A stretch of DNA of 64,000 nucleotides from Stenotrophomonas lactitubi (GTDB lineage: Bacteria; Pseudomonadota; Gammaproteobacteria; Xanthomonadales; Xanthomonadaceae): assembly GCF_002803515.1 (NCBI RefSeq), contig NZ_PHQX01000001.1:4030001-4094000 (forward strand). The letters are read 5' to 3'. This document shows positions 1-10,507 of this stretch, piece by piece (the stretch's first letter is position 1; each line of letters opens with the position of its first letter). Position numbers and translations under genes: made by a program. The notes under the pieces were generated by a model. The model worked only from the letters and a program-made list of their open reading frames with translations. It had not been told where the DNA came from and ran no database searches.

Positions 1-613
1 GCTGGAGCATGCCTATTCGCAGGAAGGTGGGCTTGCCGTGCTGCGCGGCAACCTCGCCGTCGACGGCTGCGTGGTGAAGACTGCGGGCGTGGACGAATCG
101 ATCCACGTGTTCGAAGGCAATGCGCGCGTGTTCGAAAGCCAGGACGCGGCGGTGGCCGGCATCCTCGCCGATGAAGTGAAGCCCGGCGACGTGGTGGTGA
201 TCCGCTACGAAGGCCCGAAGGGTGGCCCGGGCATGCAGGAAATGCTGTATCCGACCAGTTACCTGAAGTCGAAGGGGCTGGGCAAGCAATGTGCGCTGCT
301 GACCGATGGTCGTTTCTCCGGTGGCACCTCGGGCCTGTCGATCGGCCATGTCTCGCCGGAAGCGGCCAGCGGCGGTGTGATCGGGCTGGTGGAGGATGGC
401 GACCGCATCCGCATCGACATCCCGGCGCGGCGCATCGACCTGCTGCTGGACGACGCCACGCTGGCCCAACGCCGCGCCGACGCCGATGCGCGTGGCTGGA
501 AGCCGCGTGCACCGCGCCCGCGCAAGGTCACCAGCGCGCTGAAGGCCTACGCCCTACTTGCCACCAGCGCCGACAAGGGCGCCGTGCGCAACACCGCCCT
601 GCTCGACGATTGA
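1..613 (+). CDS. ilvD: dihydroxy-acid dehydratase, C-terminal part (5' end outside window)
   Basis: Dehydrates 2,3-dihydroxy-acids to 2-keto acids in valine, isoleucine and leucine synthesis in the cytoplasm, using an Fe-S cluster. The open frame enters from the left edge, so only about 203 C-terminal residues are present and no start can be given. Family signatures seen are [14 protein letters not shown], the [14 protein letters not shown] block and [23 protein letters not shown], all typical of the IlvD/Edd C-terminal domain; IlvD rather than Edd is favoured by the overall motif wording. The gene ends at a TGA four bases before a long inverted repeat that separates it from the convergent dinG. 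Confidence 0.95.
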   Translation, partial: LEHAYSQEGGLAVLRGNLAVDGCVVKTAGVDESIHVFEGNARVFESQDAAVAGILADEVKPGDVVVIRYEGPKGGPGMQEMLYPTSYLKSKGLGKQCALLTDGRFSGGTSGLSIGHVSPEAASGGVIGLVEDGDRIRIDIPARRIDLLLDDATLAQRRADADARGWKPRAPRPRKVTSALKAYALLATSADKGAVRNTALLDD

Positions 614-616
614 CAG

Positions 617-681
617 AAAAGGGGACGGAGGGAATTAAGTCGTAAGTGCCACAAACGACTTAATCCCCTCCGTCCCCTTTT
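617..681. repeat. long inverted repeat between convergent ilvD and dinG, terminator-like
   Basis: Arms at 617-643 and 655-681 are 27 bases each and complementary at 26 of 27 positions, around an 11-base loop. The right arm ends in TTTT and the left begins with AAAA, so an RNA from either direction would form a stem followed by a short U tract. It fills the gap between two convergent genes and probably acts as a bidirectional terminator. The purine-rich arm (AAAAGGGGACGGAGGG) looks like a dispersed repeat family rather than a unique terminator; that part is inference. Confidence 0.75.
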
Positions 682-688
682 AGGAGGG

Positions 689-2791
689 TCAGCCGATGGT
701 GCGCTTGAACGGCGGCAGCGCGTCGATGATGCGCTTGCCGTAACGACGGGTCAGCAGACGCGAGTCGAGGATGATCACGCGCCCGGTGTCGGTGGAGGTG
801 CGGATCAGGCGGCCGGCGAACTGGGTCAGCGTGCGCAACGCATGCGGAATCGCAATCAGGTTGAACGCATTGAGGCCACGTGCTTCCACCCACTCGCTCA
901 GCGTGGCGGTCTGCGGATCGGTCGGCACCGCGAACGGTACCTGGGTGATCACCACCGTGGTGCAGGCCTCACCGGGAAGATCCAGGCCTTCGCCGAACGA
1001 GTTCAGCCCGAACAGCACCGAGCCCTCGCCGGCAGCCACCCGGCGCAGATGTTCGTCGATCATGCGCGTCTTCGACATCTCGCCCTGCACCAGCACCTGC
1101 TTGCGCTTGGCGGCCGGCATCAGGCCAGCCACCTTCTCCATCTTCCAGCGCGAGGTGAACAGCACCATCGAGCCCTTCGTCCAGTCCAGTTCCTTGCCGA
1201 TGTAGCGCGCCACTTCACGCGGATGGCCTTCGCGGTCATCGGGCGTGACCGGGAACGGCGGCACGATCAGCTCGGCCTGGTTGGGCAGGTCGAACGGGGA
1301 GGACAGTGAGACCATCTCGGCGGTTTCGGGGATGCCGTTGTCGATCGCCAGCGCCTGGAAATCGCCGCCGCCGGTCAGCGTCGCCGAGGTCAGCACCACC
1401 GAATCCACTTCATCCCACAACAGCTTGCGCAGCACGTGCGCGGCCGACACCGGCGAGCCATGCAGCACCAGGTCGCCATCGCGGGTGGCGGTCACCCAGC
1501 GCGCCATCGGCGGCGCGCCTTCCTTGTCCTCGCGGCGCCAGACCTGCCACAGGTTGTACTGCTGCTCGATCATCTCCAGCGCCATGCCCAGGTTGCGCTG
1601 CAGGCGCTCGCGCGCCGGATCGTCCGGCTTGCCCTTGGCAACCTGCGCGGTGGCCGCATGCGCCCAGTTGTAGAGGCTGCGGGTATCGTCGGCCAGCGCC
1701 TCGATCGGCTCGCGCCAGGCCTCGGGCAGGCGCCCGTTGGCGGCGCGCCACATCGGTTCCTCATCGGCCGGCGCCGGCATCCACACCGCTTCCACGTGGT
1801 CGCGGAACATGCGCAGGCCCTTGGCCACGTTGCTGGCCGCGTCGATGGCTTCGTTCGGCAGCAGGTTGCCGAGGCGGTCCTTGTCGACCGCGCGGTAGGC
1901 GCCGGCGATCAGGATCTGCAGGCGGCCGGTGCGCTTGGCCATTTCATCCAACGCCAGGCTGGCCGCGCCCTGATCGATGGCCACATTGCCAACGTGGTGG
2001 CCTTCGTCGAGCACCAGCAGCATGTCCGACGGCGCGGCGATCATCGGCTGGCCGTTATCGCTGTCACCAATGGACAGCGCCGACAGCAGCAGCGCGTGGT
2101 TGGTGACCACGATCTGCGCGTCACGCACGGTGTTGCGCGAACGCAGCACCGCGCACTGCGCCGAGTACGCACAGCGCCGCCCCGCACAGCCCGAGGCCGG
2201 CGTGGTGATGCGCACGCGCAGGCCGGGGCTGATGGTTTCCGGTGCATTGTCGATGTCGCCGTCCCAGCTACCGTTGCTGAAGGCCACGGTGAGGCGCTTG
2301 GCGATGTCCATCTCGATCGGCGCCAGCGGCCGGTCGAACAGCGGTTGCTCATCCTCGAACATGCCGTTCTGCGCGCCCTCGCCATGCGCTTCGGCGGCGT
2401 TGCGCGTGCACAGGTAGCGGGTGCGGCCCTTGGCCAGGGCAACGGTCGCCTCCAGGCCGGTGGCCTTGAGGAAGTTCGGAATATCGCGCTCGACCAGCTG
2501 CGACTGCAGCGCCACGGTACCGGTGCTGATCACCAGCTTCTTCTTGCTGGCCAGCGCAATCGGCACGCCGGCGGTCAGGTAGCCCAGGCTCTTGCCAACG
2601 CCGGTCGGCGCCTCGACCACGCCCACGCCACCGCTGGTGGACAGCGCACGCGACACCACGCCGATCATCTGGCTCTGCGAGCGGCGGGTGGAGAAGCCGG
2701 GGGTATTGGCCTGCAGTGTCGTGTACGCCTTGCGGATCGCGTCCTTCAAGGTGTCATCGAGCTTGCGTGGAGCGGCGACGGTTTCGGTCAC
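689..2791 (-). CDS. dinG: DinG-family Fe-S ATP-dependent DNA helicase
   Basis: Superfamily 2, XPD-like 5'-3' helicase expected to unwind DNA and R-loops during repair. The 700-residue product has a Walker A box EAPTGVGKSLGYL near residue 65, a DEGHH Walker B box near residue 265, and a cysteine set (LCTRNA, then GCAGRRCAYSAQC) between them that fits the iron-sulfur cluster of the DinG/XPD group. C-terminal helicase motifs include FGLNSFGEGLDLPG and QFAGRLIR. It stands alone on the minus strand, convergent with ilvD. The leader holds a perfect 10-bp stem-loop about 25 bases upstream of the ATG. Confidence 0.92.
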   Translation of the reverse strand: MTETVAAPRKLDDTLKDAIRKAYTTLQANTPGFSTRRSQSQMIGVVSRALSTSGGVGVVEAPTGVGKSLGYLTAGVPIALASKKKLVISTGTVALQSQLVERDIPNFLKATGLEATVALAKGRTRYLCTRNAAEAHGEGAQNGMFEDEQPLFDRPLAPIEMDIAKRLTVAFSNGSWDGDIDNAPETISPGLRVRITTPASGCAGRRCAYSAQCAVLRSRNTVRDAQIVVTNHALLLSALSIGDSDNGQPMIAAPSDMLLVLDEGHHVGNVAIDQGAASLALDEMAKRTGRLQILIAGAYRAVDKDRLGNLLPNEAIDAASNVAKGLRMFRDHVEAVWMPAPADEEPMWRAANGRLPEAWREPIEALADDTRSLYNWAHAATAQVAKGKPDDPARERLQRNLGMALEMIEQQYNLWQVWRREDKEGAPPMARWVTATRDGDLVLHGSPVSAAHVLRKLLWDEVDSVVLTSATLTGGGDFQALAIDNGIPETAEMVSLSSPFDLPNQAELIVPPFPVTPDDREGHPREVARYIGKELDWTKGSMVLFTSRWKMEKVAGLMPAAKRKQVLVQGEMSKTRMIDEHLRRVAAGEGSVLFGLNSFGEGLDLPGEACTTVVITQVPFAVPTDPQTATLSEWVEARGLNAFNLIAIPHALRTLTQFAGRLIRTSTDTGRVIILDSRLLTRRYGKRIIDALPPFKRTIG

Positions 2792-2815
2792 GCCAGAACT
2801 ACCGTAGCGGGGTCA

Positions 2816-2841
2816 GGCCGGCCATTGTCGCATGGCCGGCC
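2816..2841. promoter_or_regulatory. perfect stem-loop in the dinG 5' leader
   Basis: GGCCGGCCAT and ATGGCCGGCC flank a 6-base loop (TTGTCG region), a perfect 10-bp stem that starts 24 bases upstream of the dinG ATG on the minus strand. It could end transcription arriving from the aroE operon or affect dinG translation. No T tract follows, so a rho-independent terminator is not clear. Confidence 0.4.
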
Positions 2842-2943
2842 ACGGGCTCCGAGGCGCGGGCGCTGAACAGGGTCAGCCGCGTCGCACGATGGCTGGATGA
2901 GCGCCCCGCAACGCCACCGGCGCTGCCACTGCCGCCATCGCGG

Positions 2944-3294
2944 TCAGGGCGTCGCAGTGCGCTGCCGCAGCAGCCGTACCAATGCCCAGACCAGCAGTAC
3001 CGTGCCGACGGCATCGAGCATCGCCAGGCCGAAGTGGACCACGCCCAGCACGGTGCTCAGCTGCGAGATCGCACTGAAGTCACCCCGGCTGACCATCCAC
3101 ATCGGCACCAGGTTGGCCAGCAGGCTGCCCATGCTGGACCCCAGCAACAGCAGCAGGCCGGTCAGCGCGCCGGTGCGTGCCGGATCGCGCGGTGCGCCCA
3201 TCACCCAGACCAGGCCGACGCACAGGGCGATCAGCACCGGCAGGCGCACGCCGACCATGGTCAGCAGGGAGACCATCAGAGCCTGGCTGTCCAT
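2944..3294 (-). CDS. small integral membrane protein, unknown function
   Basis: The 116-residue product is almost wholly hydrophobic, with about three to four predicted membrane helices (around residues 8-30, 42-64, 75-108). I do not recognise the family. The start lies four bases beyond the aroE stop, so it is very probably co-transcribed with and downstream of aroE. It ends with a short charged tail (RLLRQRTATP). No active-site motif is visible. Confidence 0.7.
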   Translation of the reverse strand: MDSQALMVSLLTMVGVRLPVLIALCVGLVWVMGAPRDPARTGALTGLLLLLGSSMGSLLANLVPMWMVSRGDFSAISQLSTVLGVVHFGLAMLDAVGTVLLVWALVRLLRQRTATP

Positions 3295-3297
3295 CGA

Positions 3298-4143
3298 TCA
3301 GTCCTGCCCAGCGAAGGCACCGGCACCGGCGCGCAGCTGCTGGTAGACCGCGTCGGTCTGAGGGCGTACGGCATGCCACTGCAGGAAGCTCTCCGCCGCC
3401 TGCTCGACCAGCATGCCCAGGCCATCGACCGTGTTGCGGCACTGCGCAGCGCGCGCCCAGGCCAGGAAGGCGATGGCAGCCTCGCCGTAGTTCAGGTCGA
3501 CCGCCGTGGTCATCGAATTGACCAGCGACAGCGGCAGCTTGAACTCGGCGTCGCGATCGCGGCCGGCCGAAGTGGCGTTGAGGATCAGCTCGAAATCTCC
3601 GAGGTCGCGCAGATCGTCCCAGTAACGGCTGAGCGCGCGGCCCGGCTCGCCCATGGCATCGATCAGTTCGTCGGCGCGTTCCGGCGTGCGGTTGACCACC
3701 ACCAGTTCGGTGATGCCGGCATCGAGCAGCGCCGGCGCGACGCTGCGCGCCGAACCACCGGCGCCCAGCAGCAGCACGCGGCGGCCGCGCAGGTCCAGGC
3801 CGTGGCGGTCGGTGAGGTCGCGCACCAGACCGATGCCATCGGTGGTGTCACCGTGCCAGCGGTCGCCCTTGCGCAGCAGAGTGTTGACCGAGCCGGCGCG
3901 GCGCGCGCGTGCGGTCAGCGTGGTGCACACGGAGAATGCCGCTTCCTTGTGCGGTGAGGTGACGTTGGCACCGACACCGCCCTCAGCGGCGAACACCTCC
4001 AGCCCGGCCAGGAAGGCGTCCGGGGCGAGATCGATGCTGCGGTAGTCGAGGGAGATGCCTTCCTGGCGACCGAACGCCGCATGGATCTGCGGCGACTTCG
4101 AGTGGGCGACGGGGTGTCCGAAGACGGCGTAACGATCGGTCAT
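3298..4143 (-). CDS. aroE: shikimate dehydrogenase
   Basis: Reduces 3-dehydroshikimate to shikimate with NADPH in the chorismate pathway, in the cytoplasm. The 281-residue product has the substrate-binding start [24 protein letters not shown] carrying the catalytic Lys, and the dinucleotide-binding loop [16 protein letters not shown] followed by [12 protein letters not shown], which fits an NADP-specific AroE. Length is normal for the family. Divergent from the propeller gene, with the starts 49 bases apart, and followed by a small membrane-protein gene in the same direction. Confidence 0.95.
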   Translation of the reverse strand: MTDRYAVFGHPVAHSKSPQIHAAFGRQEGISLDYRSIDLAPDAFLAGLEVFAAEGGVGANVTSPHKEAAFSVCTTLTARARRAGSVNTLLRKGDRWHGDTTDGIGLVRDLTDRHGLDLRGRRVLLLGAGGSARSVAPALLDAGITELVVVNRTPERADELIDAMGEPGRALSRYWDDLRDLGDFELILNATSAGRDRDAEFKLPLSLVNSMTTAVDLNYGEAAIAFLAWARAAQCRNTVDGLGMLVEQAAESFLQWHAVRPQTDAVYQQLRAGAGAFAGQD

Positions 4144-4191
4144 GGAATCCTCAAGCTGGCTAGACTGGTGCTCTTTCGTGCATGGACCTGG

Positions 4192-5055
4192 ATGATGCGT
4201 ATCGCCCCGACCCTGCTGGTGCTCGCCGCCAGTCTACTCTCTGCCCCGGTAGCGATGGCGTTGAACGAGTACGGCATCGAGGGCATGGGCGTGGTCTCCA
4301 CCCGCGCCGATGAGGGCCGGGCCACGATCAGCGCCGATGGCCAGCGCATCGTCTTCGCCCGCCGTGGCGAGGCCGGCTGGGGACTGTGGCAGGCGCGCGT
4401 GCTCGACGGCCGCTGGCAGCAGGCGCAGGCCTTGCCGCTGGCAGTGACCGGCGAGGTGCGCGACCCGTATTTCAGCCGCGACGGCCGCTGGCTGCTGTTC
4501 GCCGCAGGCCGCGAGGGCCGGCTGGCGCTGTACCGGGCGGCGATCGCCGCCGATGGCGGCTTGGGCACCCCACAACCGTTGGCCGGCGATGGCGGTCGCC
4601 ATGAGGAGCGCGGCCCGGCATTGAGCGCGGACGGGCGGCGGCTGCTGTTTGCCCGCCATCAGGGCCGCGGTGCCGGCTGGGACCTGTTTGTGGCCACGCT
4701 GGACGCGCAGGGCGCGCGCGGGCCGGCGACGGCGTTGCAGGCATTGAACAGCGCTGCCGATGAAACCGATGGGGACTGGCTGGGCATCGAGGGCGCCGTG
4801 GCCTTCAGCCGCGACAGCGGTGACGCCGCGCAGGTCTGGACCAGCGGTTGCGCGTGGACGGGCGCTGCGCTGCAGCCGTTGGGGTTGTCGTTCAACCAGG
4901 GAAGCGGCTGGACCGGCGCGCCGGTCGTCGACAACGCCAAGCCGGGCGAAATGATGGTGGCCAGCAGCGCGGCGAAGTCGCCACGCGCCGGTGGCGTGGA
5001 TGTGTACCGGCTGGCAGTACCCAAGGTGGTGGCGGTGGCGGAGTGCGTGCGGTAG
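4192..5055 (+). CDS. exported TolB/PD40-type beta-propeller protein
   Basis: Predicted periplasmic protein of 287 residues built of WD40-like PD40 repeats. Start chosen at the ATG-ATG at 4192/4195 because a signal peptide follows ([16 protein letters not shown]); the frame is open upstream but that part has no coding logic. Repeated blocks such as [33 protein letters not shown] and [18 protein letters not shown] mark four or more blades. No enzyme motif is seen; this fold usually binds proteins or envelope components. The stop codon TAG is supplied by the GTAG head of a SMAG repeat, so insertion or slippage there may have set the present C-terminus. Confidence 0.8.
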   Translation: MMRIAPTLLVLAASLLSAPVAMALNEYGIEGMGVVSTRADEGRATISADGQRIVFARRGEAGWGLWQARVLDGRWQQAQALPLAVTGEVRDPYFSRDGRWLLFAAGREGRLALYRAAIAADGGLGTPQPLAGDGGRHEERGPALSADGRRLLFARHQGRGAGWDLFVATLDAQGARGPATALQALNSAADETDGDWLGIEGAVAFSRDSGDAAQVWTSGCAWTGAALQPLGLSFNQGSGWTGAPVVDNAKPGEMMVASSAAKSPRAGGVDVYRLAVPKVVAVAECVR

Positions 5056-5074
5056 ATCCACGCCATGCGTGGAT
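5052..5074 (+). repeat. SMAG element (GTAG head, ATCCACGC stem)
   Basis: GTAG followed by the palindrome ATCCACGC-cat-GCGTGGAT. Its TAG is the stop codon of the upstream propeller gene. First of a cluster of palindromes up to 5278. Confidence 0.9.
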
Positions 5075-5105
5075 GATCGTTTGGAAGGTGCCGACCGGCT
5101 CCCTC

Positions 5106-5152
5106 CGGTAGGTGCCGACCGCCCCCTCCGGTAGGTGCCGACCTTGGTCGGC
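5106..5152 (+). repeat. two SMAG elements of the GTGCCGAC subfamily, first one truncated
   Basis: A half element (GTAGGTGCCGACC, 5106-5118) lacks its 3' arm. It is followed at 5129 by a complete one with stem GTGCCGAC/GTCGGCAC ending at 5152. A third GGTGCCGACC half-copy without a GTAG head lies just before, near 5086. The repeated ctccg-GTAGGTGCCGACC units suggest local slippage. Confidence 0.8.
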
Positions 5153-5165
5153 ACAGAAACAAAAC

Positions 5166-5187
5166 CGCCAACCAAGGTTGGCGACTA
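5166..5187 (-). repeat. SMAG element, CGCCAACC subfamily, reverse orientation
   Basis: Reads GCCAACC-aa-GGTTGGC then GACTAC, so on the minus strand it starts with GTAG. An identical copy lies at 5257-5278. Confidence 0.8.
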
Positions 5188-5189
5188 CC

Positions 5190-5212
5190 AGTAGATCCAC
5201 GCCATGCGTGGA
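5190..5212 (+). repeat. SMAG element (ATCCACGC stem)
   Basis: Second copy of the 5052 type, in direct orientation, three bases after the reverse element at 5166-5187. Confidence 0.88.
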
Positions 5213-5228
5213 TGTCGTCTTCTGACAG

Positions 5229-5278
5229 GTGCCGACCCTGGTCGGCACACCGGAGCGCCAACCAAGGTTGGCGACTAC
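5229..5278. repeat. headless GTGCCGAC palindrome plus reverse SMAG (CGCCAACC type)
   Basis: 5229-5248 is GTGCCGAC-cctg-GTCGGCAC with the head changed to ACAG. 5257-5278 is a second reverse CGCCAACC element. Together with the elements from 5052 they fill the 235-base gap after the propeller gene; no coding region is seen there. Confidence 0.75.
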
Positions 5279-5290
5279 CAGAACATCAGC

Positions 5291-5560
5291 TCAGCGCGAC
5301 AGCACCTTCGCGCGCTGCTGCTCGTATTCCACTTCGCTGAGCTGGCCGTTGTCCTTGCGCCGGTTCAGCGCGGCCAGTTCGGCCTGCACGCTCTCCGGCA
5401 GGGCCTGCTCGCGGGCAACCTGGGCGGCAGCGGAAAGCTGCTCGGGCGGGCGCCTGGCGGCACGCCAGGCAGCGACGAACACGCCGACGATGATGGCCCC
5501 GAACACCAGCGTACCAGTGCCCCAGATCAACCATTGCATCCAACCCATTTCAGGTCCCAT
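5291..5560 (-). CDS. small membrane protein with SHOCT-like C-terminus
   Basis: The 89-residue product has one membrane helix (about residues 8-30, WLIWGTGTLVFGAIIVGVF) and then a cytoplasmic helical tail. The end, LAALNRRKDNGQLSEVEYEQ, matches the pattern of the short SHOCT domain (leu-rich helix, G-x-x-S/T-x-x-E-Y/F-x-x-x-K). It lies 33 bases downstream of hemB in the same direction and may be co-transcribed. A start at 5543 (MGWMQW region) would remove only a few residues. Function unknown. Confidence 0.72.
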   Translation of the reverse strand: MGPEMGWMQWLIWGTGTLVFGAIIVGVFVAAWRAARRPPEQLSAAAQVAREQALPESVQAELAALNRRKDNGQLSEVEYEQQRAKVLSR

Positions 5561-5593
5561 CGCGTGTTCCTCCGTCTGTCGTGGGCGCTATTG

Positions 5594-7520
<1,927 letters not shown>

Positions 7521-7644
7521 GGGAGCAGCCGCGCGGCGCGCGGTTCGACAGGCACGCGGGGGGCTCGCGCAGCCGCCCATTCTACTCCCTGCCCGGCCAG
7601 CGGCCGTGTCCCTGCGACGCCCTGTCGCACCGGCCGGGGCCGGC

Positions 7645-7893
7645 TCAGATCACGCCGCCACCCAGCCCCAGGCGCAGGATGCCGACCACCACCACGATGC
7701 CGTTCAGGATCAGCCCGGTCCAGGCCCGGCCGCGCTTGCTGGGGTGGGTGAACAGGATGCCGAGCGCGGCGATGATCGCGCCGACCGCAGCAAACGGGAT
7801 CAGGAACCAGTTGCCCCAGCCCAGCAGCGGTATCAACGCCAGGATCATCCACAACAGGGCCAGTACGCCCCACAACAGACTGATCACACCCAT
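7645..7893 (-). CDS. small three-helix membrane protein
   Basis: 82 residues from the ATG at 7893; the longer reading to 8010 has an implausible N-terminus. Three hydrophobic segments at about residues 5-22, 28-48 and 60-77 with a short basic loop HPSKRGRAW between the second and third, the pattern of small DUF4190-like membrane proteins. No partner is evident; it is divergent from the lipoprotein gene at 8076. Function unknown. Confidence 0.65.
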   Translation of the reverse strand: MGVISLLWGVLALLWMILALIPLLGWGNWFLIPFAAVGAIIAALGILFTHPSKRGRAWTGLILNGIVVVVGILRLGLGGGVI

Positions 7894-8075
7894 AGCGCGC
7901 TCCCGTGGTTGTTCGTGCTCCCAACCATAGCCGTTCCCGGCAGCGCCGCCTACCGCCGTTGCCGTCAACCTCACCGGCGCCGTGCTAGCGTGCGGCCATG
8001 GGTCGAGCACCGATGTTGGCGCCGATTCAGAGTGCCCGGCTGATGATCCGAACCAGTCCTACAGGGGTATACGCC

Positions 8076-8540
8076 ATGAACATCCGTTGGGTCGCCTTGG
8101 CGGCCATGCTGCTGACCGTTGCCGGTTGCGCCAGCACCTCCAAGGTCATGCTGGGCCGCGCCCGTGCGCCGATCGATCCGGCCCAGGTGCAGATCTATTC
8201 GACGCCGCCCGCCGGTTCGCAGGAAATTGCCCAGCTGGAGTCGTCTTCGGCGGTGGGCTTCGGCACGCAGGGCCAGACCGATGCCGCCGTGGCGCGCCTG
8301 AAGCGCGAAGCCGCTGCGCTCGGTGCCAACGGCGTGATCCTGATGGGCGTGGGCAGCAGTGGCTCACCGGTCGGCATGTCGGTGGGTGCCGGCAGTTACG
8401 GCTCACACGTGGGCGGTGGCGTGGGCATCGGCATACCGACCACGCAGAAACGCGCGGCCGGCGTGGCGATCTGGGTGCCGAACCCGGCGCCGCCGGCACG
8501 CCTGCCGACGCAGACGATCACCCCGCAACCGCAGCGGTGA
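8076..8540 (+). CDS. predicted lipoprotein with glycine-rich C-terminal region
   Basis: 154 residues starting at 8076. The signal MNIRWVALAAMLLTVAGC is a lipobox ending at Cys18, followed by AST, so outer-membrane sorting is likely. The middle (QTDAAVARLKREAAALGANGVILMGVG) is the alpha/beta pattern of heavy-metal-binding YbjQ-like and related small domains, where repeated subunits carry GANAV/GANGV. The C-terminus is glycine-rich then proline-rich. Role unknown. Followed by a facing pair of SMAG palindromes. Confidence 0.75.
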   Translation: MNIRWVALAAMLLTVAGCASTSKVMLGRARAPIDPAQVQIYSTPPAGSQEIAQLESSSAVGFGTQGQTDAAVARLKREAAALGANGVILMGVGSSGSPVGMSVGAGSYGSHVGGGVGIGIPTTQKRAAGVAIWVPNPAPPARLPTQTITPQPQR

Positions 8541-8559
8541 CCCGCACGGGTCACCGCGG

Positions 8560-8582
8560 GTAGCGCCGGGCCATGCCCGGCG
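8560..8582 (+). repeat. SMAG element, GCGCCGGGC subfamily
   Basis: GTAGCGCCGGGC-cat-GCCCGGCG, first half of a facing pair with 8604-8626; lies between convergent genes and probably acts as a bidirectional terminator or RNA-stabilising hairpin. Confidence 0.85.
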
Positions 8583-8603
8583 TCTCTTCCCTTCCGCTGC
8601 GCT

Positions 8604-8626
8604 CGCCGGGCGTGGCCCGGCGCTAC
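8604..8626 (-). repeat. SMAG element, reverse copy of the pair at 8560
   Basis: CGCCGGGC-gtg-GCCCGGCG followed by CTAC; faces the 8560 copy and ends three bases before the stop codon of the next gene. Confidence 0.85.
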
Positions 8627-8628
8627 CG

Positions 8629-10431
8629 TTACTTCTTCTGGTATTTCGGCACGAACACCTGGTTCACCGCTTCGGCCAGCTGGTCCGGCGGCAACAGGCC
8701 CTGGTCGAGCAGGAAGTTGTTGAACGCCAGGCGGTCGAACTTCGCGCCCAGTGCCAGCTCGGTCTGCATGCGCAGTTCAAGGATGCGGGTATAGCCGTAG
8801 AAGTAGCTGCCCGCCTGGCCCGGCATGCGCACCATGTAGCGGTCCAGTTCCTGGGTGGCCATCGCCTTGGACAGACCCACCTGCTCGATCAGCACGCGTT
8901 CGCCGTTGGCACGGTCGGTCAGGCCGAGATTGAGCATTGGGTCGAGCATTGCGCGGGCGGCACGCAGCAGGCGGAACTGCAGCGCGATCATCTGCCCGTC
9001 CAGCGGTTCGTACGGCACCATCTCCGCTTCGGCGTACAGCGCCCAGCCTTCCACGTTCACCGAATTGAACGCGAACATCGTGCGCGCCAGCGACACGCCG
9101 CGCTCGACCATCGCGGTGAACTGCAGTTCGTGGCCCGGGCGGCCTTCATGCGCGCTCAGCGTCCAGGCCGCCGAACCGAAGTTGAAGTCGTCGTACTGCG
9201 CGCCCGCACCGGCCGCCGGGTTGCCCAGCGGCAGCACGAAGGTGCCCTGCTGCCCGGTGTTGTTGACCAGCGGCGCAGGCAGGAAATGCGGTGCCGGGCT
9301 GGCAGCGCTTTCGGCGGCCGAGCCCAGGCGCATCTGCATCGCACGCTGCGGTACATCGACAATGCGATGTTCGCGGATCAGCGGATCGATGGCATCGATC
9401 ACCTTGCGGTAGTGGCCTTCAAGCTGGTCATCGGCGATCTTCTCGCTCTTCAGCGCGCGGATCACCGCCACCGGGTCGCTCGGATCACTGACCTTCAGGC
9501 CCTTATCTTTCGCCACCAGCGGTGCCAGCTGGCGCATCGCCGAGCGCGTTTCCATGAACTCCAGCTGCGCACGCTGCATCAGCAGCTTCGGGTCGATATC
9601 AATGCCGACCTGCTTGAGCTGATACGCGTACAGCGGGGCCGGCAGGCGCGCATCGGCACGTGCCTTCGGCAGCACCTCCTTGCGGGTCCATGCGGCGTAC
9701 TCCTTCATCTGAGCGGCGAGCGCCTTCATCGCGTCGTCGACACCGGCGACCTGATACTTCTTCAGCAGTGACTCGATACCGGTGATGTAGGTCTCGACGT
9801 TGTCCAGCGACTGCTGCACTTCGATCTTCGTCGGCTGCAGCAGCGTGCTGTCCTTCAACCGCTCTTCGTAGCGCTGGCGGGCCAGCGTAGTGAACGCGGT
9901 GCCGCCCGGCTGCAGGCCCGCGTATGCCTTGAGGCGATCGACCGCCTTGGCCCGGCGCTCGGCCGGCACCTGGTCGGACAGCAGCAGGTTGAGGCCGCTG
10001 AACACGCTCTGCGGCGCATCCCGCCACGGCAGCAGGTACTTCTGGTTGAGTTCGCTGCCTTCGATGTACTGATTGGCGGCGGCGATCATGATCTCCAGGT
10101 CCTGGCGGACGTTGGGATCCTTCTCAGTGGCCAGTTTGGCCTTCAGTTCGTCGCGGGCCTTGGCCATCGCGGCGCGGTAGCGCTGGTCGTTGTCCGGGCC
10201 GAGGTCGGCGACCTTGTCGTCGTAGCCGGGCACGCCGAAGAAGCCGGTTTCCTCGGGCTGGAACGGGCCCTGGGCATCCAGCAGGATCTGCGCCAGCGCG
10301 TTGCTGCGCGCGACCCAGGCCGGGCTGGCCGGCGTAGAGGCCTTCGCGGCCGGTGCGGCCAGGGCCGGTGGGGCCGACAGCAGCGGGGCGGCGGTCAGGG
10401 CCAGGGCGATGGCAAGCGCGATCGGCTTCAT
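8629..10431 (-). CDS. exported DUF885-family metallopeptidase-like protein
   Basis: 600-residue protein with a signal peptide (ALALTAAPLLSAPPALA). The DUF885 family carries an M32-like zinc motif; here AHEGRPGHELQ is found near residue 427, giving the HExxxGH form, with a downstream glutamate in NVEGWALYAE as the likely third ligand. Family members are periplasmic or secreted and thought to cleave peptides, but no substrate can be read from the sequence. Divided from the Coa1-like gene by 76 bases with the same orientation. Confidence 0.85.
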   Translation of the reverse strand: MKPIALAIALALTAAPLLSAPPALAAPAAKASTPASPAWVARSNALAQILLDAQGPFQPEETGFFGVPGYDDKVADLGPDNDQRYRAAMAKARDELKAKLATEKDPNVRQDLEIMIAAANQYIEGSELNQKYLLPWRDAPQSVFSGLNLLLSDQVPAERRAKAVDRLKAYAGLQPGGTAFTTLARQRYEERLKDSTLLQPTKIEVQQSLDNVETYITGIESLLKKYQVAGVDDAMKALAAQMKEYAAWTRKEVLPKARADARLPAPLYAYQLKQVGIDIDPKLLMQRAQLEFMETRSAMRQLAPLVAKDKGLKVSDPSDPVAVIRALKSEKIADDQLEGHYRKVIDAIDPLIREHRIVDVPQRAMQMRLGSAAESAASPAPHFLPAPLVNNTGQQGTFVLPLGNPAAGAGAQYDDFNFGSAAWTLSAHEGRPGHELQFTAMVERGVSLARTMFAFNSVNVEGWALYAEAEMVPYEPLDGQMIALQFRLLRAARAMLDPMLNLGLTDRANGERVLIEQVGLSKAMATQELDRYMVRMPGQAGSYFYGYTRILELRMQTELALGAKFDRLAFNNFLLDQGLLPPDQLAEAVNQVFVPKYQKK

Positions 10432-10507
10432 GGAGCACTCCAGTACAGGGTTGCCCGCACCCTACGCGCTCATGGCGGTGGCGACAATCGGCCGGAGGTC
10501 ACGCCCT

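Noticed and set aside
5052..5278. CRISPR-like array
   Set aside because: Repeats are palindromes of different subfamilies in both orientations, with uneven spacing and no cas genes.
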